DNA of 32,225 nucleotides, from positions 1-32,225 of the forward strand of contig JACCRE010000241.1 of NCBI GenBank assembly GCA_013813775.1, given 5' to 3'. Source of the DNA: Planctomycetaceae bacterium. Its GTDB lineage: Bacteria; Planctomycetota; Planctomycetia; Planctomycetales; Planctomycetaceae. Positions within the stretch are counted from its first letter, which is position 1. Every line of letters starts with the position of its first letter. The position numbers were made by a program, and so were the translations under genes. Of this stretch, positions 20,099-29,680 are shown in pieces. Under the pieces are notes generated by a model. The model saw only the letters and a list, made by a program, of their open reading frames with translations, was not told where the DNA came from and searched no databases.

Positions 20099-21760
20099 CT
20101 AAAGCGTGTTCGGCGCCGTCCGCGTGTCGAGCGCGACACGAGTTCGTAGCAATAGGTCGTGCAGACTGCGGCCGTCTCGTCGGACGAGCGCGAACGCGGC
20201 GTCGGCCAATACAATCGCGACTGTCGCGGTGGCGGCGATCAGCGCGAGCGGCTCCGCTCCTAAGTTCGAAAAGGCATCTTGCACATCGGTGCCCCACATC
20301 GGGAGCAATTGAAAGATGGCGCGGGTTCCTAACGCCATCCGCGTCGGCGACAGGCCGTGCCGATCGACGATTCTCAGTTGGAAGAGAGCTTTCCCGGGAC
20401 TGGTCTTCCAATGCGCCTGCACGATCGCCGCGACGGCCAATACGAACGCCGAAATGGTGGCAGTGATCAGCAGGCTGGGCAAAGTTGACTCAGGCAGCAG
20501 GCCCCTAGCCGCGAGGATCCCAAAGGGAGCCAGCAGCAGTAACTCGGCAGCGATGGCTAAGAATACGTCGATGCCCCAGGCCAGAAGCCGCGCCACTCGT
20601 CCGGCCCGCGGCAAATCGACCGGTTTAAGCCGTTCCAACACGGCAATCAGTTCGTCATGAGACTGATACCGCTCCGCCGGATCCTTTTGCAACAACTTCG
20701 CCAGCACATCGCGCCAGCCTTCGGGGAGGTCGAGCGGCCATTGCTCCGGAAACTCGACGGGCGCGGCCCGATGGGCCTCGATCTGATCGCGCAGCCTGTC
20801 CGATGCGATCGTGTAAGGGCGACGGCCGAATGTCATCTCGAACAGCATGACGCCCAACGCGTACATGTCGCCGCGGATATCCGACTCTTTCCCCGCGATC
20901 ACTTCAGGCGGGATATAGTGCGGTGTGCCGGTGATCGGACCGGCAGGACCAGTGCGTTTGCCGGAGAGACGTCGGGCGAGGCCGAAGTCGCTCAGCTTCA
21001 CTCCACCGTCCGGCGCCAGGAGAATGTTGCCGGGCTTGATGTCGCCGTGGACGACGTCGTATCGCGCGGCCTGTCGCAGAGCGCGGCTGATCTGCAAGGC
21101 GATATCGATCGTCCGAGCGTACGGGAGCGGCCCCGAGCGAAGTCGATCGGAAAGAGTGGTGCCCGGGACCAGTTCCATCGCCAGGAACGGCTGCTGTGGA
21201 TCCTGACTCACATAATAGATGTGGACGACGCCGGGATGATTCACGCGAGCCTGCGCACGGGCCTCCTGCAGGAGCCGCATTGGACCGACGGAACCGGCCA
21301 AACCACCGTGTTCCGACGGCCGCAACACTTTCAGCGCAACGAACCGCTGCAACGACTCGTCGAGCGCCCGATAAACGTCGCCCATGCCGCCTCGTCCCAG
21401 ACGGCCGACGACGCGGAAGTGGCCGAACCGTCCGTCCTCCGGCAGATCGAGTGGAATGGGCGACGGTGTAGCGGAGTCGACGGTCGCCCCGTCTTCGACC
21501 GGCGCTGAAAGCCCGGTCGCGACGCTAGAAGTGCCAGCTTCGTCGAGTCTGTCGAGATCGATGGACTCATCGAGCCCGATCGGCATGTGGACGGTCTCGG
21601 ACGCTGCGAGTCGAGCGACTTCCGGTGAATAACGGCGACCGCAGGACTCGCACTGGCCCCCGGTACGCACGTCGAGAGAGACTTCAGCGGCACAAACGCA
21701 GTGGTACGAAACCGCAGGAGCGTCGCCTGTCGAGTTATCGCCCCCGCCAATCCTTGTCAT
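20099..21760 (-). CDS. Ser/Thr protein kinase with zinc ribbon and RDD membrane domain
   Basis: 553 aa from the ATG at 21758-21760 (the frame extends two codons to a TTG). Residues 21-40 hold CxC and CxxC, a small zinc-ribbon-like element. The Hanks-type kinase spans about 112-380: GRGGMGDVY (122-130), Lys144 of VALK, Glu166, HGDIKPGN (238-245; the usual HRD Arg is Gly, so a non-RD kinase), DFG (258-260) and PPEV. From about 385 the RDD domain follows, with membrane helices (near 395-415, 430-450, 500-525) and its typical GKALFQLRIVD and GRSLHDLLL. The kinase is cytoplasmic and tethered by the RDD helices. The signal it senses is unknown. Confidence 0.93.
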   Translation of the reverse strand: MTRIGGGDNSTGDAPAVSYHCVCAAEVSLDVRTGGQCESCGRRYSPEVARLAASETVHMPIGLDESIDLDRLDEAGTSSVATGLSAPVEDGATVDSATPSPIPLDLPEDGRFGHFRVVGRLGRGGMGDVYRALDESLQRFVALKVLRPSEHGGLAGSVGPMRLLQEARAQARVNHPGVVHIYYVSQDPQQPFLAMELVPGTTLSDRLRSGPLPYARTIDIALQISRALRQAARYDVVHGDIKPGNILLAPDGGVKLSDFGLARRLSGKRTGPAGPITGTPHYIPPEVIAGKESDIRGDMYALGVMLFEMTFGRRPYTIASDRLRDQIEAHRAAPVEFPEQWPLDLPEGWRDVLAKLLQKDPAERYQSHDELIAVLERLKPVDLPRAGRVARLLAWGIDVFLAIAAELLLLAPFGILAARGLLPESTLPSLLITATISAFVLAVAAIVQAHWKTSPGKALFQLRIVDRHGLSPTRMALGTRAIFQLLPMWGTDVQDAFSNLGAEPLALIAATATVAIVLADAAFALVRRDGRSLHDLLLRTRVALDTRTAPNTL

Positions 21761-21877
21761 CAGCAACGATCGATGCGTGATTGGGTGAACGGGGTACGTG
21801 CCTATCAGCGAGTGCTTACGTGATCCGTTGGCTCGACCAGTGCGCAGGTACTGACCGCTGCAATGACTGGCGGACCC

Positions 21878-22420
21878 TCAAAGTTCAAAGAGCGATTGCG
21901 TGCGAATGACCGAGCGACATTCGGGGAAAGTATGGAAGACGTGCAGCAACAGTCCATCGCTCTGCGCGTCGGCGCGAATCAGGCTCAACGGGGCGGGCGC
22001 GAGACGATTGCCAGGCGGGAATCGGAATGCGAGGTCGGCTTTCAGGCAATCGAACACGAGTTCTTCATGGGTGCGATTGAAGACTTCAGGTTCGAGCACT
22101 TCAAGCTGAGAGCAGGTTTGATACCGGAGTCCGTCGGAGAACACGCGACTATCGTTGCGGCTGCCACGGACCTTTCGGCCATAAAGTCGCTTTTGCTCCG
22201 GCAACAAATGCCCGGAGTCGACGAGCACTTCGGTGACCGTCTGATCGCCGCAACGAAAGCTGACGAGATGACCGCTGTCGCAAAGGCTGATCGTGGCTTG
22301 ATAGCCCTCGGTCTTGATCGCCTTCGTGGCACGCACATCGAACAGTTCCGGATGCACGCTGCGACCGAACAGGTGATACACCAGTTCTGAAGCGGCAGGA
22401 CGTACGACGCTGACGGGCAT
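21878..22420 (-). CDS. DUF2617 family protein
   Basis: 180 aa. The start 'MPVSVVRPAASELVYHLFGRSVHPELFDV' and the pattern of short strands ending in 'LRYQTCSQLEVLEPEVFNRTHEEL' match DUF2617, a family I know mainly from planctomycetes and some Actinobacteria. It has no membrane segment. The function is not established. A near-perfect -10 box (TATAAT) lies 70 bases upstream. An opposite-strand frame covers the same DNA but has no recognisable protein content. Confidence 0.8.
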   Translation of the reverse strand: MPVSVVRPAASELVYHLFGRSVHPELFDVRATKAIKTEGYQATISLCDSGHLVSFRCGDQTVTEVLVDSGHLLPEQKRLYGRKVRGSRNDSRVFSDGLRYQTCSQLEVLEPEVFNRTHEELVFDCLKADLAFRFPPGNRLAPAPLSLIRADAQSDGLLLHVFHTFPECRSVIRTQSLFEL

Positions 22421-22489
22421 GGCACTCGATTCCCATATTGAAGCCGCCCGCCGCCCTGCGAGCGCGGCCGCCGTTTGACGACGAGGCTC

Positions 22490-22495
22490 ATTATA
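22490..22495 (-). promoter_or_regulatory. -10 box of DUF2617 promoter
   Basis: Exact TATAAT on the minus strand, 70 bases before the DUF2617 ATG. No good -35 box is seen; the nearest is TTCCCG at an 18-base spacing, so it may depend on an activator. Confidence 0.4.
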
Positions 22496-22540
22496 GCGGC
22501 CGACGATTGGAGGCGGGAAGGGGATGGTTGCGAGTCACGA

Positions 22541-22570
22541 GAAGCTGATTGCGATGAAGCTGATTGCGAT
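22541..22570. repeat. Perfect 15-bp tandem duplication
   Basis: GAAGCTGATTGCGAT is repeated exactly, head to tail, at 22541-22555 and 22556-22570. It lies between the two divergent promoters, about 65 bases upstream of the plus-strand -35 box. Confidence 0.85.
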
Positions 22571-22635
22571 AGAAATCGGTCGTCATGTATCGGTTCCCCG
22601 TCCCCGGCCTGTCAATCCTTCGTTCCGGTCGCTCT

Positions 22636-22664
22636 TTGACCTGCTCACAGGCCATCTTTAGAAT
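22636..22664 (+). promoter_or_regulatory. Sigma-70 promoter of the gene at 22786
   Basis: TTGACC (22636-22641), a 17-base spacer and TAGAAT (22659-22664) are close to consensus and optimally spaced. The leader would be about 115 bases. Confidence 0.65.
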
Positions 22665-22785
22665 GCCGACTCGGGGTCGCGTTCGATGATCGAAGGTCGA
22701 TCGAGCGGGTCTCCGCTGCCGCCGCGGCGCAACGAGGGGCGTGAGCCCATTTGCGGAGCGGTCCGATGCCCTCTGGGAGCGACCG

Positions 22786-23529
22786 ATGGACGTCTACGGC
22801 TCGTTGGCCGACGACTTTTACGTCAATATGAACCTCAATACCGAAATGAGGCTGCCGGACGGCCGGGAGACCATTCTGGACTTCTTCGAACGAGTTCAGA
22901 AGCAATACCCGAGCATGCGGAACTTCTTCACGCGCGAGAACGGCGACTTCGTGCTCGAAGAAGACAAAGACCAGGGCAGCCAGCGCTGGGTCTCGCTCGA
23001 ACCGCGCCGAGTGTGCAGCGGTCATGTCAACCCGGCGAGCGTCGAAGCGGCCTTTGAGCAGCACCGGCTCGTGCTGCAACTCGTGCCGTACATGCTGAGC
23101 GTCTCTCCGCTCGATTGTGAAGCCCTCGATTACATGATGGGCTTCGACTTCACCTTCCGCGGCAACCACGACGCCCTTGTGGCCGAAGCGCTTGGGACCG
23201 GTCCAGCGATGGATGGGTTTCTCGATGTGCCGGGGGCGCAAGTGCTGAATTTCGAGCCGAGCATCACGATCAGCCTCGACGACGACTGCCGCACCCAGGC
23301 ACGCCTGATGATCGAAACTCGCACCAACGCGTATCAGGTGCGGCGGCGGGAGTTTCCAGAGGATCAAATCAGCGTCTATTTCACCGTCCGTCAATACGGC
23401 AGTCTCGATGCGGGCACCGCGTTCGAGGAACGTTTGGCAGGCCTCCGTCGGCAGTGCGAACAAATGATGGATACCTACGTGATCGACGCTGTGCTCAGGC
23501 CGCTCGCCCAGGCGATCGCGACGAAGTGA
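22786..23529 (+). CDS. Conserved protein of unknown function
   Basis: 247 aa from ATG 22786, chosen because GGGAG lies six bases upstream; an in-frame GTG at 22741 lacks this. No signal peptide or membrane helix. It begins 'MDVYGSLADDFYVNMNLNTEM' and has a mixed alpha/beta composition with a long acidic helix near the C-terminus (EQMMDTYVIDAVLRPLAQ). I recognise it only as a protein type seen in planctomycete genomes; no function is known to me. A good promoter drives it, and the next genes follow closely on the same strand. Confidence 0.8.
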   Translation: MDVYGSLADDFYVNMNLNTEMRLPDGRETILDFFERVQKQYPSMRNFFTRENGDFVLEEDKDQGSQRWVSLEPRRVCSGHVNPASVEAAFEQHRLVLQLVPYMLSVSPLDCEALDYMMGFDFTFRGNHDALVAEALGTGPAMDGFLDVPGAQVLNFEPSITISLDDDCRTQARLMIETRTNAYQVRRREFPEDQISVYFTVRQYGSLDAGTAFEERLAGLRRQCEQMMDTYVIDAVLRPLAQAIATK

Positions 23530-23579
23530 GAGGTCGCTCGCGAGGGATCCTTCCCTTCGCGTCCATGGAACGATGCATC

Positions 23580-23978
23580 ATGAGAGGCATCAAATACCTG
23601 TGGGCCTTCTTTCCGGGAACCTTGATCGGTCTGGTCTGCGTTCCCCTCGCCCTATTGGGTGGAGGCAAGGTTCAGGTTGTTCGCGGATGCATCGAAGTGC
23701 ACGGCGGGCCCGTGAAGCGGCTACTCCATCGTGGCGTCCGACCGCTTGGGTTCCGTGGTGCCGCCGCAATGACGCTCGGCCATGTGATCCTCGGGGTTGA
23801 TGAGCGCTGCCTGTTTCGCAGTCGCGACCACGAGCATGTCCACGTTCGCCAATATGAACGCTGGGGACCGTTCTTTCTGCCGGCGTATTTCGCTGCGAGC
23901 GCGATCGCCTGGTGCCGTGGGCAGCACCCGTACCTCGACAACCATTTCGAGCGTGAAGCCTACGGCGCAGTGCCGTAA
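23580..23978 (+). CDS. Small membrane protein with HExxH motif
   Basis: 132 aa. A hydrophobic N-terminal helix (6-27) and a second hydrophobic segment at about 98-112 frame a zinc-metalloprotease-like motif DHEHVHVRQYERWG, with His84, Glu85 and His88 as HExxH. A later NHFEREAY gives Glu124/Glu126 as possible third ligands. This is compatible with a gluzincin-like membrane protease, but the protein is short and activity is unproven. ATG 23580 and ATG 23565 are both possible starts; neither has a clear ribosome site. It follows the previous gene by 50 bases and precedes DUF2071 by about 50. Confidence 0.75.
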   Translation: MRGIKYLWAFFPGTLIGLVCVPLALLGGGKVQVVRGCIEVHGGPVKRLLHRGVRPLGFRGAAAMTLGHVILGVDERCLFRSRDHEHVHVRQYERWGPFFLPAYFAASAIAWCRGQHPYLDNHFEREAYGAVP

Positions 23979-24031
23979 GCTGACGTGTGAATCGCGACCT
24001 CTCGACGCCGACCCTGATCCGTTTTCATCAG

Positions 24032-24832
24032 ATGCATCCGGCCTTTGCCCGAACCGACCATCGCCCTTGGCCGATACCCGATCGGCCCTGGGCTTGGCGG
24101 CAAACCTGGCTCGATCTGCTGTTCGCACATTGGCCGATTCCCGCCGCGGCGCTTCAACCGCTAGTCCCCGCACCTCTCAAGGTTCAGGAGTTCGGCGGAA
24201 CGAGCTGGGTGGGCGTCGTGCCGTTTCGCATGCAGGGTGTGAGGCGGCGACCGCTGCCCGACCTGCCCTGGATCAACGCCTTTCCCGAGTTGAACCTGCG
24301 GCTCTACGTCGAGCACGACGGCAAGCCGGGCGTCTGGTTCTTGAGCCTCGATGCAGCGAATCCCGTGGCGGTGTGGGCGGCACGTCGCTGGTTCCACTTG
24401 CCCTACTTCCACGCGCGCATGTCGGTGGCGGAAGACCAGGAGCGATGCATCTACCATTCCGAGCGGCGGGGCGCGAGTCCGGTGCGATTTGCAGCGGAAT
24501 ATCGGCCGACGGCTCCACCTTCTGAGACGCAGCCGGGCACGCTCGAACACTGGCTGACGGAGCGTTACTGCCTTTACGCCCAGGCTCCCGACGGCACCTT
24601 GTTTCGGGGAGAGATTCACCACCAGCCTTGGCCGATCCAGCCGGCGGAAGCGACGATCGCCGCGCATGACCTGGGACGTCCGTTCGGTATCGTGCTCAAC
24701 GGCCCACCGACGCTTTTGCAGTTCTCGAAGCGGATCGACGTCGTCGTCTGGTCTTTGGAACGACTGACGGAGCGTTGCCGCACTCAAAAGGCCATTCCGG
24801 TGCCGGCGAGACCGGCATTGCGGCCCGCGTGA
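24032..24832 (+). CDS. DUF2071 (YqjF-like) family protein
   Basis: 266 aa from the ATG at 24032, or 281 from a GTG at 23987 nine bases after the preceding stop. The pattern 'WRQTWLDLLFAHWPIPAAALQPLVP' followed by 'EFGGTSWVGVVPFRMQGVRRRPLPDLPW' and 'FPELNLRLYVEHDGKPGVWFLSLDA' is the DUF2071 signature. The fold is beta-rich and cytoplasmic. The biochemical function is not established. It is part of a plus-strand run ending at the VanZ-like gene. Confidence 0.88.
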   Translation: MHPAFARTDHRPWPIPDRPWAWRQTWLDLLFAHWPIPAAALQPLVPAPLKVQEFGGTSWVGVVPFRMQGVRRRPLPDLPWINAFPELNLRLYVEHDGKPGVWFLSLDAANPVAVWAARRWFHLPYFHARMSVAEDQERCIYHSERRGASPVRFAAEYRPTAPPSETQPGTLEHWLTERYCLYAQAPDGTLFRGEIHHQPWPIQPAEATIAAHDLGRPFGIVLNGPPTLLQFSKRIDVVVWSLERLTERCRTQKAIPVPARPALRPA

Positions 24833-24926
24833 GCGTCTTCCGGGTGGTACGTCGGCTTCTTCGCCTTGTCGCCCGGATCAGGCGCTCCGATACTGGCGCG
24901 CGGTCGTTCGCCTTTGAGTTCTTCGC

Positions 24927-26195
24927 ATGCCGCCCGTTCTCAGCGATTTTGCCCGGTCACTCTCCGCCGAGACGGCCTTTACCGTGCTCGCGGCCGCAAA
25001 GCGATTAAAGGCCGCCGGCAAAGACGTCGTCGAGTTGGAGATCGGCGACAGCCCGTTCGAGTCTCCGGCCGCGGCGAAAGCCGCCGGCGTCGAGGCGATC
25101 CGAGGCAATCAAACGCGTTATTGCCCCTCACCGGGATTGCCCGAGTTCCGCGAGGCCGCCGCGACCTTCGTGCGCAACGAGTTCGGCATTCCCGCCGAGA
25201 CGAAGAACATCGTCGTCGCTCCCGGCGCGAAGCCGTTCGAGCAGTTCTTTTGCGAAGCGTTTCTCAACCCCGGCGATGGTGTGCTGATCTTCTCGCCGCA
25301 CTTTCCGACCTATCCGCCGAACGTGCATCGCCGCGGGGCGCGGTGCGTGTTCGCTTCACTGTCGCAATCGCGGGATTTCCGGCCGGACCCGGCGGCCGTC
25401 GAGCACTTTCTGGCGAACGATCCTTCGCCGAAAGCCGTCTTTCTCAACAGCCCGCACAACCCCACGGGCGGGGCGGCGACGGAAACCGACCTCGCGGCGA
25501 TCGCTGATTTGATTCGCGGCAGAAACGTCGCCGTCTTCAGCGATGAGCCGTACTGCCACATGGTCTGGCGCGGCCGGCATCATTCGATCCTCTCCCAGCC
25601 GGGCATGCTCGATCAGTCGATGGCGGCGTACACCTTCAGCAAGAGCTACAGCATGAGCGGCTGGCGGCTCGGCTTCGCGGTCTGTTCGGAGCAGATCGCC
25701 GAGCGAGTCGGCGTGATGATCAACACGGCGCTGTCTTGCGTGCCGCCCTTCGTGCAGTTGGCGGGTTTGGCGGCCCTGAAAGAAGGGAAGACCGAGCGCG
25801 ACGCCGCGATGGCGGCGTTTCAAGGCAAGATCGAGCGGCTCGTCGCCGGGCTGAATCGCATCGACGGATTCCGCACGATCGCCCCGACCGCTACGTTTTA
25901 TGCGTTCCCGAACGTCGCCACGATCTGCAATCGGCTGGGAATCACCAGCCACGGATTGGCGATGTACCTTCTCGAAGGCGCCGACGACGCGTTCGGCGTC
26001 GCCTGCCTCGGCGGCGAGTGCTTCGGCGACGCCGGACAAGGATTTCTGCGATTCAGTTGCGCCGAATGCGACGAACGCATCGACGCCGCGCTCGCTTTTC
26101 TTCCCAAGGCGATTGAACGCACGGATCGCGTTGCGAGTTACCTCGAGACACGTCCCACCTACCGGCTCTCGAAGCCCTACCCCGTCGAGCACTGA
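24927..26195 (+). CDS. Class I/II PLP-dependent aminotransferase
   Basis: 422 aa, usual for fold-type I aspartate-aminotransferase relatives. These move an amino group between an amino acid and a 2-oxoacid. Tyr65 (TRYCPSPG), NSPHNPTGG with Asn178, SDEPY with Asp206 and Tyr209, the Schiff-base Lys239 in FSKSYSMSGWRLGF with Arg247, and the carboxylate-binding Arg375 in GFLRFSCAE are all present. It is cytoplasmic and complete. The preferred amino acid cannot be read from this. The start has no Shine-Dalgarno. Confidence 0.94.
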   Translation: MPPVLSDFARSLSAETAFTVLAAAKRLKAAGKDVVELEIGDSPFESPAAAKAAGVEAIRGNQTRYCPSPGLPEFREAAATFVRNEFGIPAETKNIVVAPGAKPFEQFFCEAFLNPGDGVLIFSPHFPTYPPNVHRRGARCVFASLSQSRDFRPDPAAVEHFLANDPSPKAVFLNSPHNPTGGAATETDLAAIADLIRGRNVAVFSDEPYCHMVWRGRHHSILSQPGMLDQSMAAYTFSKSYSMSGWRLGFAVCSEQIAERVGVMINTALSCVPPFVQLAGLAALKEGKTERDAAMAAFQGKIERLVAGLNRIDGFRTIAPTATFYAFPNVATICNRLGITSHGLAMYLLEGADDAFGVACLGGECFGDAGQGFLRFSCAECDERIDAALAFLPKAIERTDRVASYLETRPTYRLSKPYPVEH

Positions 26196-26234
26196 AGACC
26201 GGTTCGATCACCGGGCGAAACTGCTGGAGTCAAT

Positions 26235-26729
26235 GTGACCGAACCCACGACGCTGACGCCGCGCCGCGATTTCGAACTCAGAATCCACGCTCCCGAGCCG
26301 CAGGTGCGCATCACCGTGGCCCGCAAAGAGCGGCTGCGCCGGCGTTTCGCACGGAAGGTCGCGGCCTGGGCCGGCGTGATCCTGGTCGTCTACTGGCTCG
26401 GAGCCTTTACGATGACTCATCTGCCAATGCCGAAAGAGGCCAGGCTCGCCCACGACATCCCGCACGCCGACAAGATCGTGCATCTGACGATCTACACGGG
26501 CCTTTCGCTGCTGCTTTCGGTCTGGTTCGGCGTGCGGAAGCGGCTCGGCGGGGCGGTACTCGTCGCCGCGGCCGTGCTGTGCCTGCTCGCCGGCTATGCC
26601 GCTTTCGACGAGCTGTCGCAATCTCAGGTCGGCCGCACTCCAGATCTTCGCGATTGGTTCGCCGACGTCGCGGGGATTCACCTCGGGCTGGTCGGGTTCA
26701 TTTCGCTGCGAAGCTGGGTGCGGCGGTAG
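26235..26729 (+). CDS. VanZ family membrane protein
   Basis: 164 aa. A basic N-terminus of about 43 residues precedes three or four membrane helices with 'ADKIVHLTIYTGLSLLLSVWF' and 'AFDELSQSQVGRTPDLRDWFADVAGIHLGLV', the VanZ-like core whose conserved acidic 'DELxQ' and 'DxxDxxAD' are visible. It starts with GTG at 26235, supported by GGAG five bases upstream. VanZ-type proteins are often linked to cell-envelope stress, but the molecular role is not established. Confidence 0.9.
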   Translation: MTEPTTLTPRRDFELRIHAPEPQVRITVARKERLRRRFARKVAAWAGVILVVYWLGAFTMTHLPMPKEARLAHDIPHADKIVHLTIYTGLSLLLSVWFGVRKRLGGAVLVAAAVLCLLAGYAAFDELSQSQVGRTPDLRDWFADVAGIHLGLVGFISLRSWVRR

Positions 26730-26744
26730 CGGACTGACACAGCT

Positions 26745-26811
26745 CACCTGCCCGGCCCGCGTGAGTGAGCTTCGAACTCCCAGAAACCAACATCGCGGGC
26801 CGGGTCAGGTG
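26745..26811. repeat. Long imperfect inverted repeat after the VanZ-like gene
   Basis: CACCTGCCCGGCCCGCG (26745-26761) pairs with 26794-26811, whose complement differs by one extra base, around a 32-base loop. On the minus strand, the adjoining DNA would translate as NQALHLTRPA, a peptide I recall as a recurring artefact of dispersed repeats in planctomycete genomes. That memory is unverified. It is probably a repeat, not a gene. Confidence 0.55.
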
Positions 26812-26881
26812 CAGCGCCTGGTTCGGCGTGCCTTGATCGTGTGGCATCGCGTGCGGGCGAGTCGCCGCACCGCATTGCCAG

Positions 26882-27211
26882 TTACGAAGCCTGCTTGAAT
26901 CGGAGCGTGATCTCAGCCACTCCGTCCGTCTCGCGGTGCTTCCAATATTCGTACTCGTACTTGGGCACCACGGCGGCAATTCTCGCTGGACTCCAATCCT
27001 CACGCCTCGCCCGCTCCATAACCCACTCGGAAGGCACGGTGAAGAGCATTCCAGGATCGAACCGCACCTCTCGCCGCTCGGCGTCCCGGAGGCAGCCACC
27101 AACTACCTGAGCCATGAGTTGCACCTTCCGCTGCTCGATCGGGTCCGGCGAATCACTGGTCATGGTGGCTCCATCGAGCGGACCACCGGCAAACGAGATG
27201 ATTACGTCCAA
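26882..27211 (-). CDS. Small conserved protein, unknown function, TTG start
   Basis: 109 aa from TTG at 27209-27211, with a perfect GGAGGTG at 27216-27222, four bases upstream. This beats an upstream in-frame ATG at 27268. The protein begins 'DVIISFAGGPLDGATMTSDSPDP', a motif (GGPLDG ... SDSPDP) I associate with small planctomycete proteins of unknown role. The rest is mixed, with 'WVMERARREDWSPARIAAVVPKYEYEYW' and a final strand. No membrane segment is seen. No family name is given with confidence. Confidence 0.75.
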   Translation of the reverse strand: MDVIISFAGGPLDGATMTSDSPDPIEQRKVQLMAQVVGGCLRDAERREVRFDPGMLFTVPSEWVMERARREDWSPARIAAVVPKYEYEYWKHRETDGVAEITLRFKQAS

Positions 27212-27602
27212 GATGCACCTCCGACACTCCAGCGATATGGGACTGCCGCCGAACGATTTCGAAGTCACCGCGTCACGGCAGGAGGCCGTGATCCGGTGCA
27301 GTGAGTTGTTCCGGGAGCAGCATTGGTGATTTCAGCCGAAAGAATGTCGGCTCGCAGACGTTGCTGGGTTACGCGGCAGCGATCCGCATCCCTGCTATGC
27401 GCGTCGCTTGAGCGTAACCTGTCTGTCAACAGGTGCGAACCGTCTCAGTCCGGAGGGACTTGCCAATGATGTCCCCGGAACTTGTTCTTCTCTGAACGGA
27501 GAACGCGGAGAATCCTAAATCGAGTTCTCCAGTAAATCCATTGCTGCCAAAGCGATAAGAACGCATTCCGGTGATAAAAACTGAGCAAATCTTGCGCAGC
27601 CG
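27212..27602. other. Intergenic stretch before the MoCo-carrier-like gene
   Basis: About 390 bases. It holds the strong ribosome site of the TTG-start gene at its low end and a small hairpin AGCCGA/TCGGCT (27334-27352). I see nothing else; it could contain remnants of a gene but no frame is recognisable. Confidence 0.45.
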
Positions 27603-27920
27603 ATGCACCGCGTTCACCAAATCCTCTCCGGCGGTCGAACCAGTGTCGATCGGGCGGCGCTCGACGTGGCGTTGAAGATTGAAATCTCCTGCGGCCGGCG
27701 CCCGCTCGTCGGCGGGACGGCCCAGATGGAGCGTGCGGCCGCCGCACTTCGCAAGCCAATGCTCGTTGTCGATCCAGCGGACATGTCGCAGGCGCTTGCC
27801 GTTGCCGATTGGCTGAAAGAGCGTAGAATTGCCGTCTTGAACGTCGCTGGCCCCCGCGAGAGCGGCTTCCCGGGCGTCTATCAACACGCCGCGACGTTCC
27901 TGCGGGCCTTGCTCGCCTGA
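27603..27920 (+). pseudogene. Molybdenum-carrier-like (MoCo carrier) protein, internally deleted
   Basis: 105 aa, where the family is usually about 150-160. The start 'QILSGGRTSVDRAALDVALKI' matches the family GGQTGVDRAALDVAL except for two changed residues. The end 'KPMLVVD ... [14 protein letters not shown]' (NVAGPRES at 80-87) also matches. The middle, including the GGWCPKGRRAEDG and downstream segments, is missing: residues 31-38 jump from GRRPL to VGGTA. The gene is open from start to stop, so this is a deletion kept in frame. Either a decayed gene or a shortened variant. It lies 83 bases upstream of ettA on the same strand. Confidence 0.7.
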
Positions 27921-27921
27921 C

Positions 27922-27951
27922 GCGGAGGGGTTGCAACCCCTTCGCTTCCGC
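27922..27951. repeat. Palindrome after MoCo-carrier-like gene, core GGTTGCAACC
   Basis: GGGGTTGCAACCCC (27927-27940) is a perfect 14-bp palindrome, flanked by GCGGA and TCCGC that also pair. The central ten bases are identical to the centre of the palindrome at 1832-1863. Confidence 0.6.
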
Positions 27952-28003
27952 CCTCACGGTTTCCCCTTCCTCCCGATCAATCCCGCGCACGGTATCAAGG
28001 CAC

Positions 28004-29680
<1,677 letters not shown>

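Larger units (their letters stand above)
22421..22785. other. Divergent promoter region, DUF2617 / conserved unknown gene
   Basis: About 365 bases without a gene. It holds a TATAAT for the minus-strand gene (22490-22495), a perfect tandem duplication of 15 bases (22541-22570) and a near-consensus promoter for the plus-strand gene (22636-22664). Confidence 0.6.

Noticed and set aside
21863-22390. 175-residue plus-strand frame opposite DUF2617
   Set aside because: The minus-strand product matches DUF2617 and has a TATAAT; the plus frame has no match I know.
22645-23463. 272-residue minus-strand frame opposite the gene at 22786
   Set aside because: The plus-strand gene has a consensus promoter and ribosome site; the opposite frame shows no family.
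26811-26835. Integron attC site suggested by GTTCGGC near the inverted repeat
   Set aside because: GTTCGGC does not fit GTTRRRY, and no partner core site or integrase is present.
26698-27102. 134-residue minus-strand frame containing NQALHLTRPA
   Set aside because: It overlaps the gene with a strong ribosome site and reads through a repeat; likely non-coding.
27426-27887. 153-residue minus-strand frame opposite the MoCo-carrier-like gene
   Set aside because: The plus strand has family motifs at both ends; the minus frame has none.
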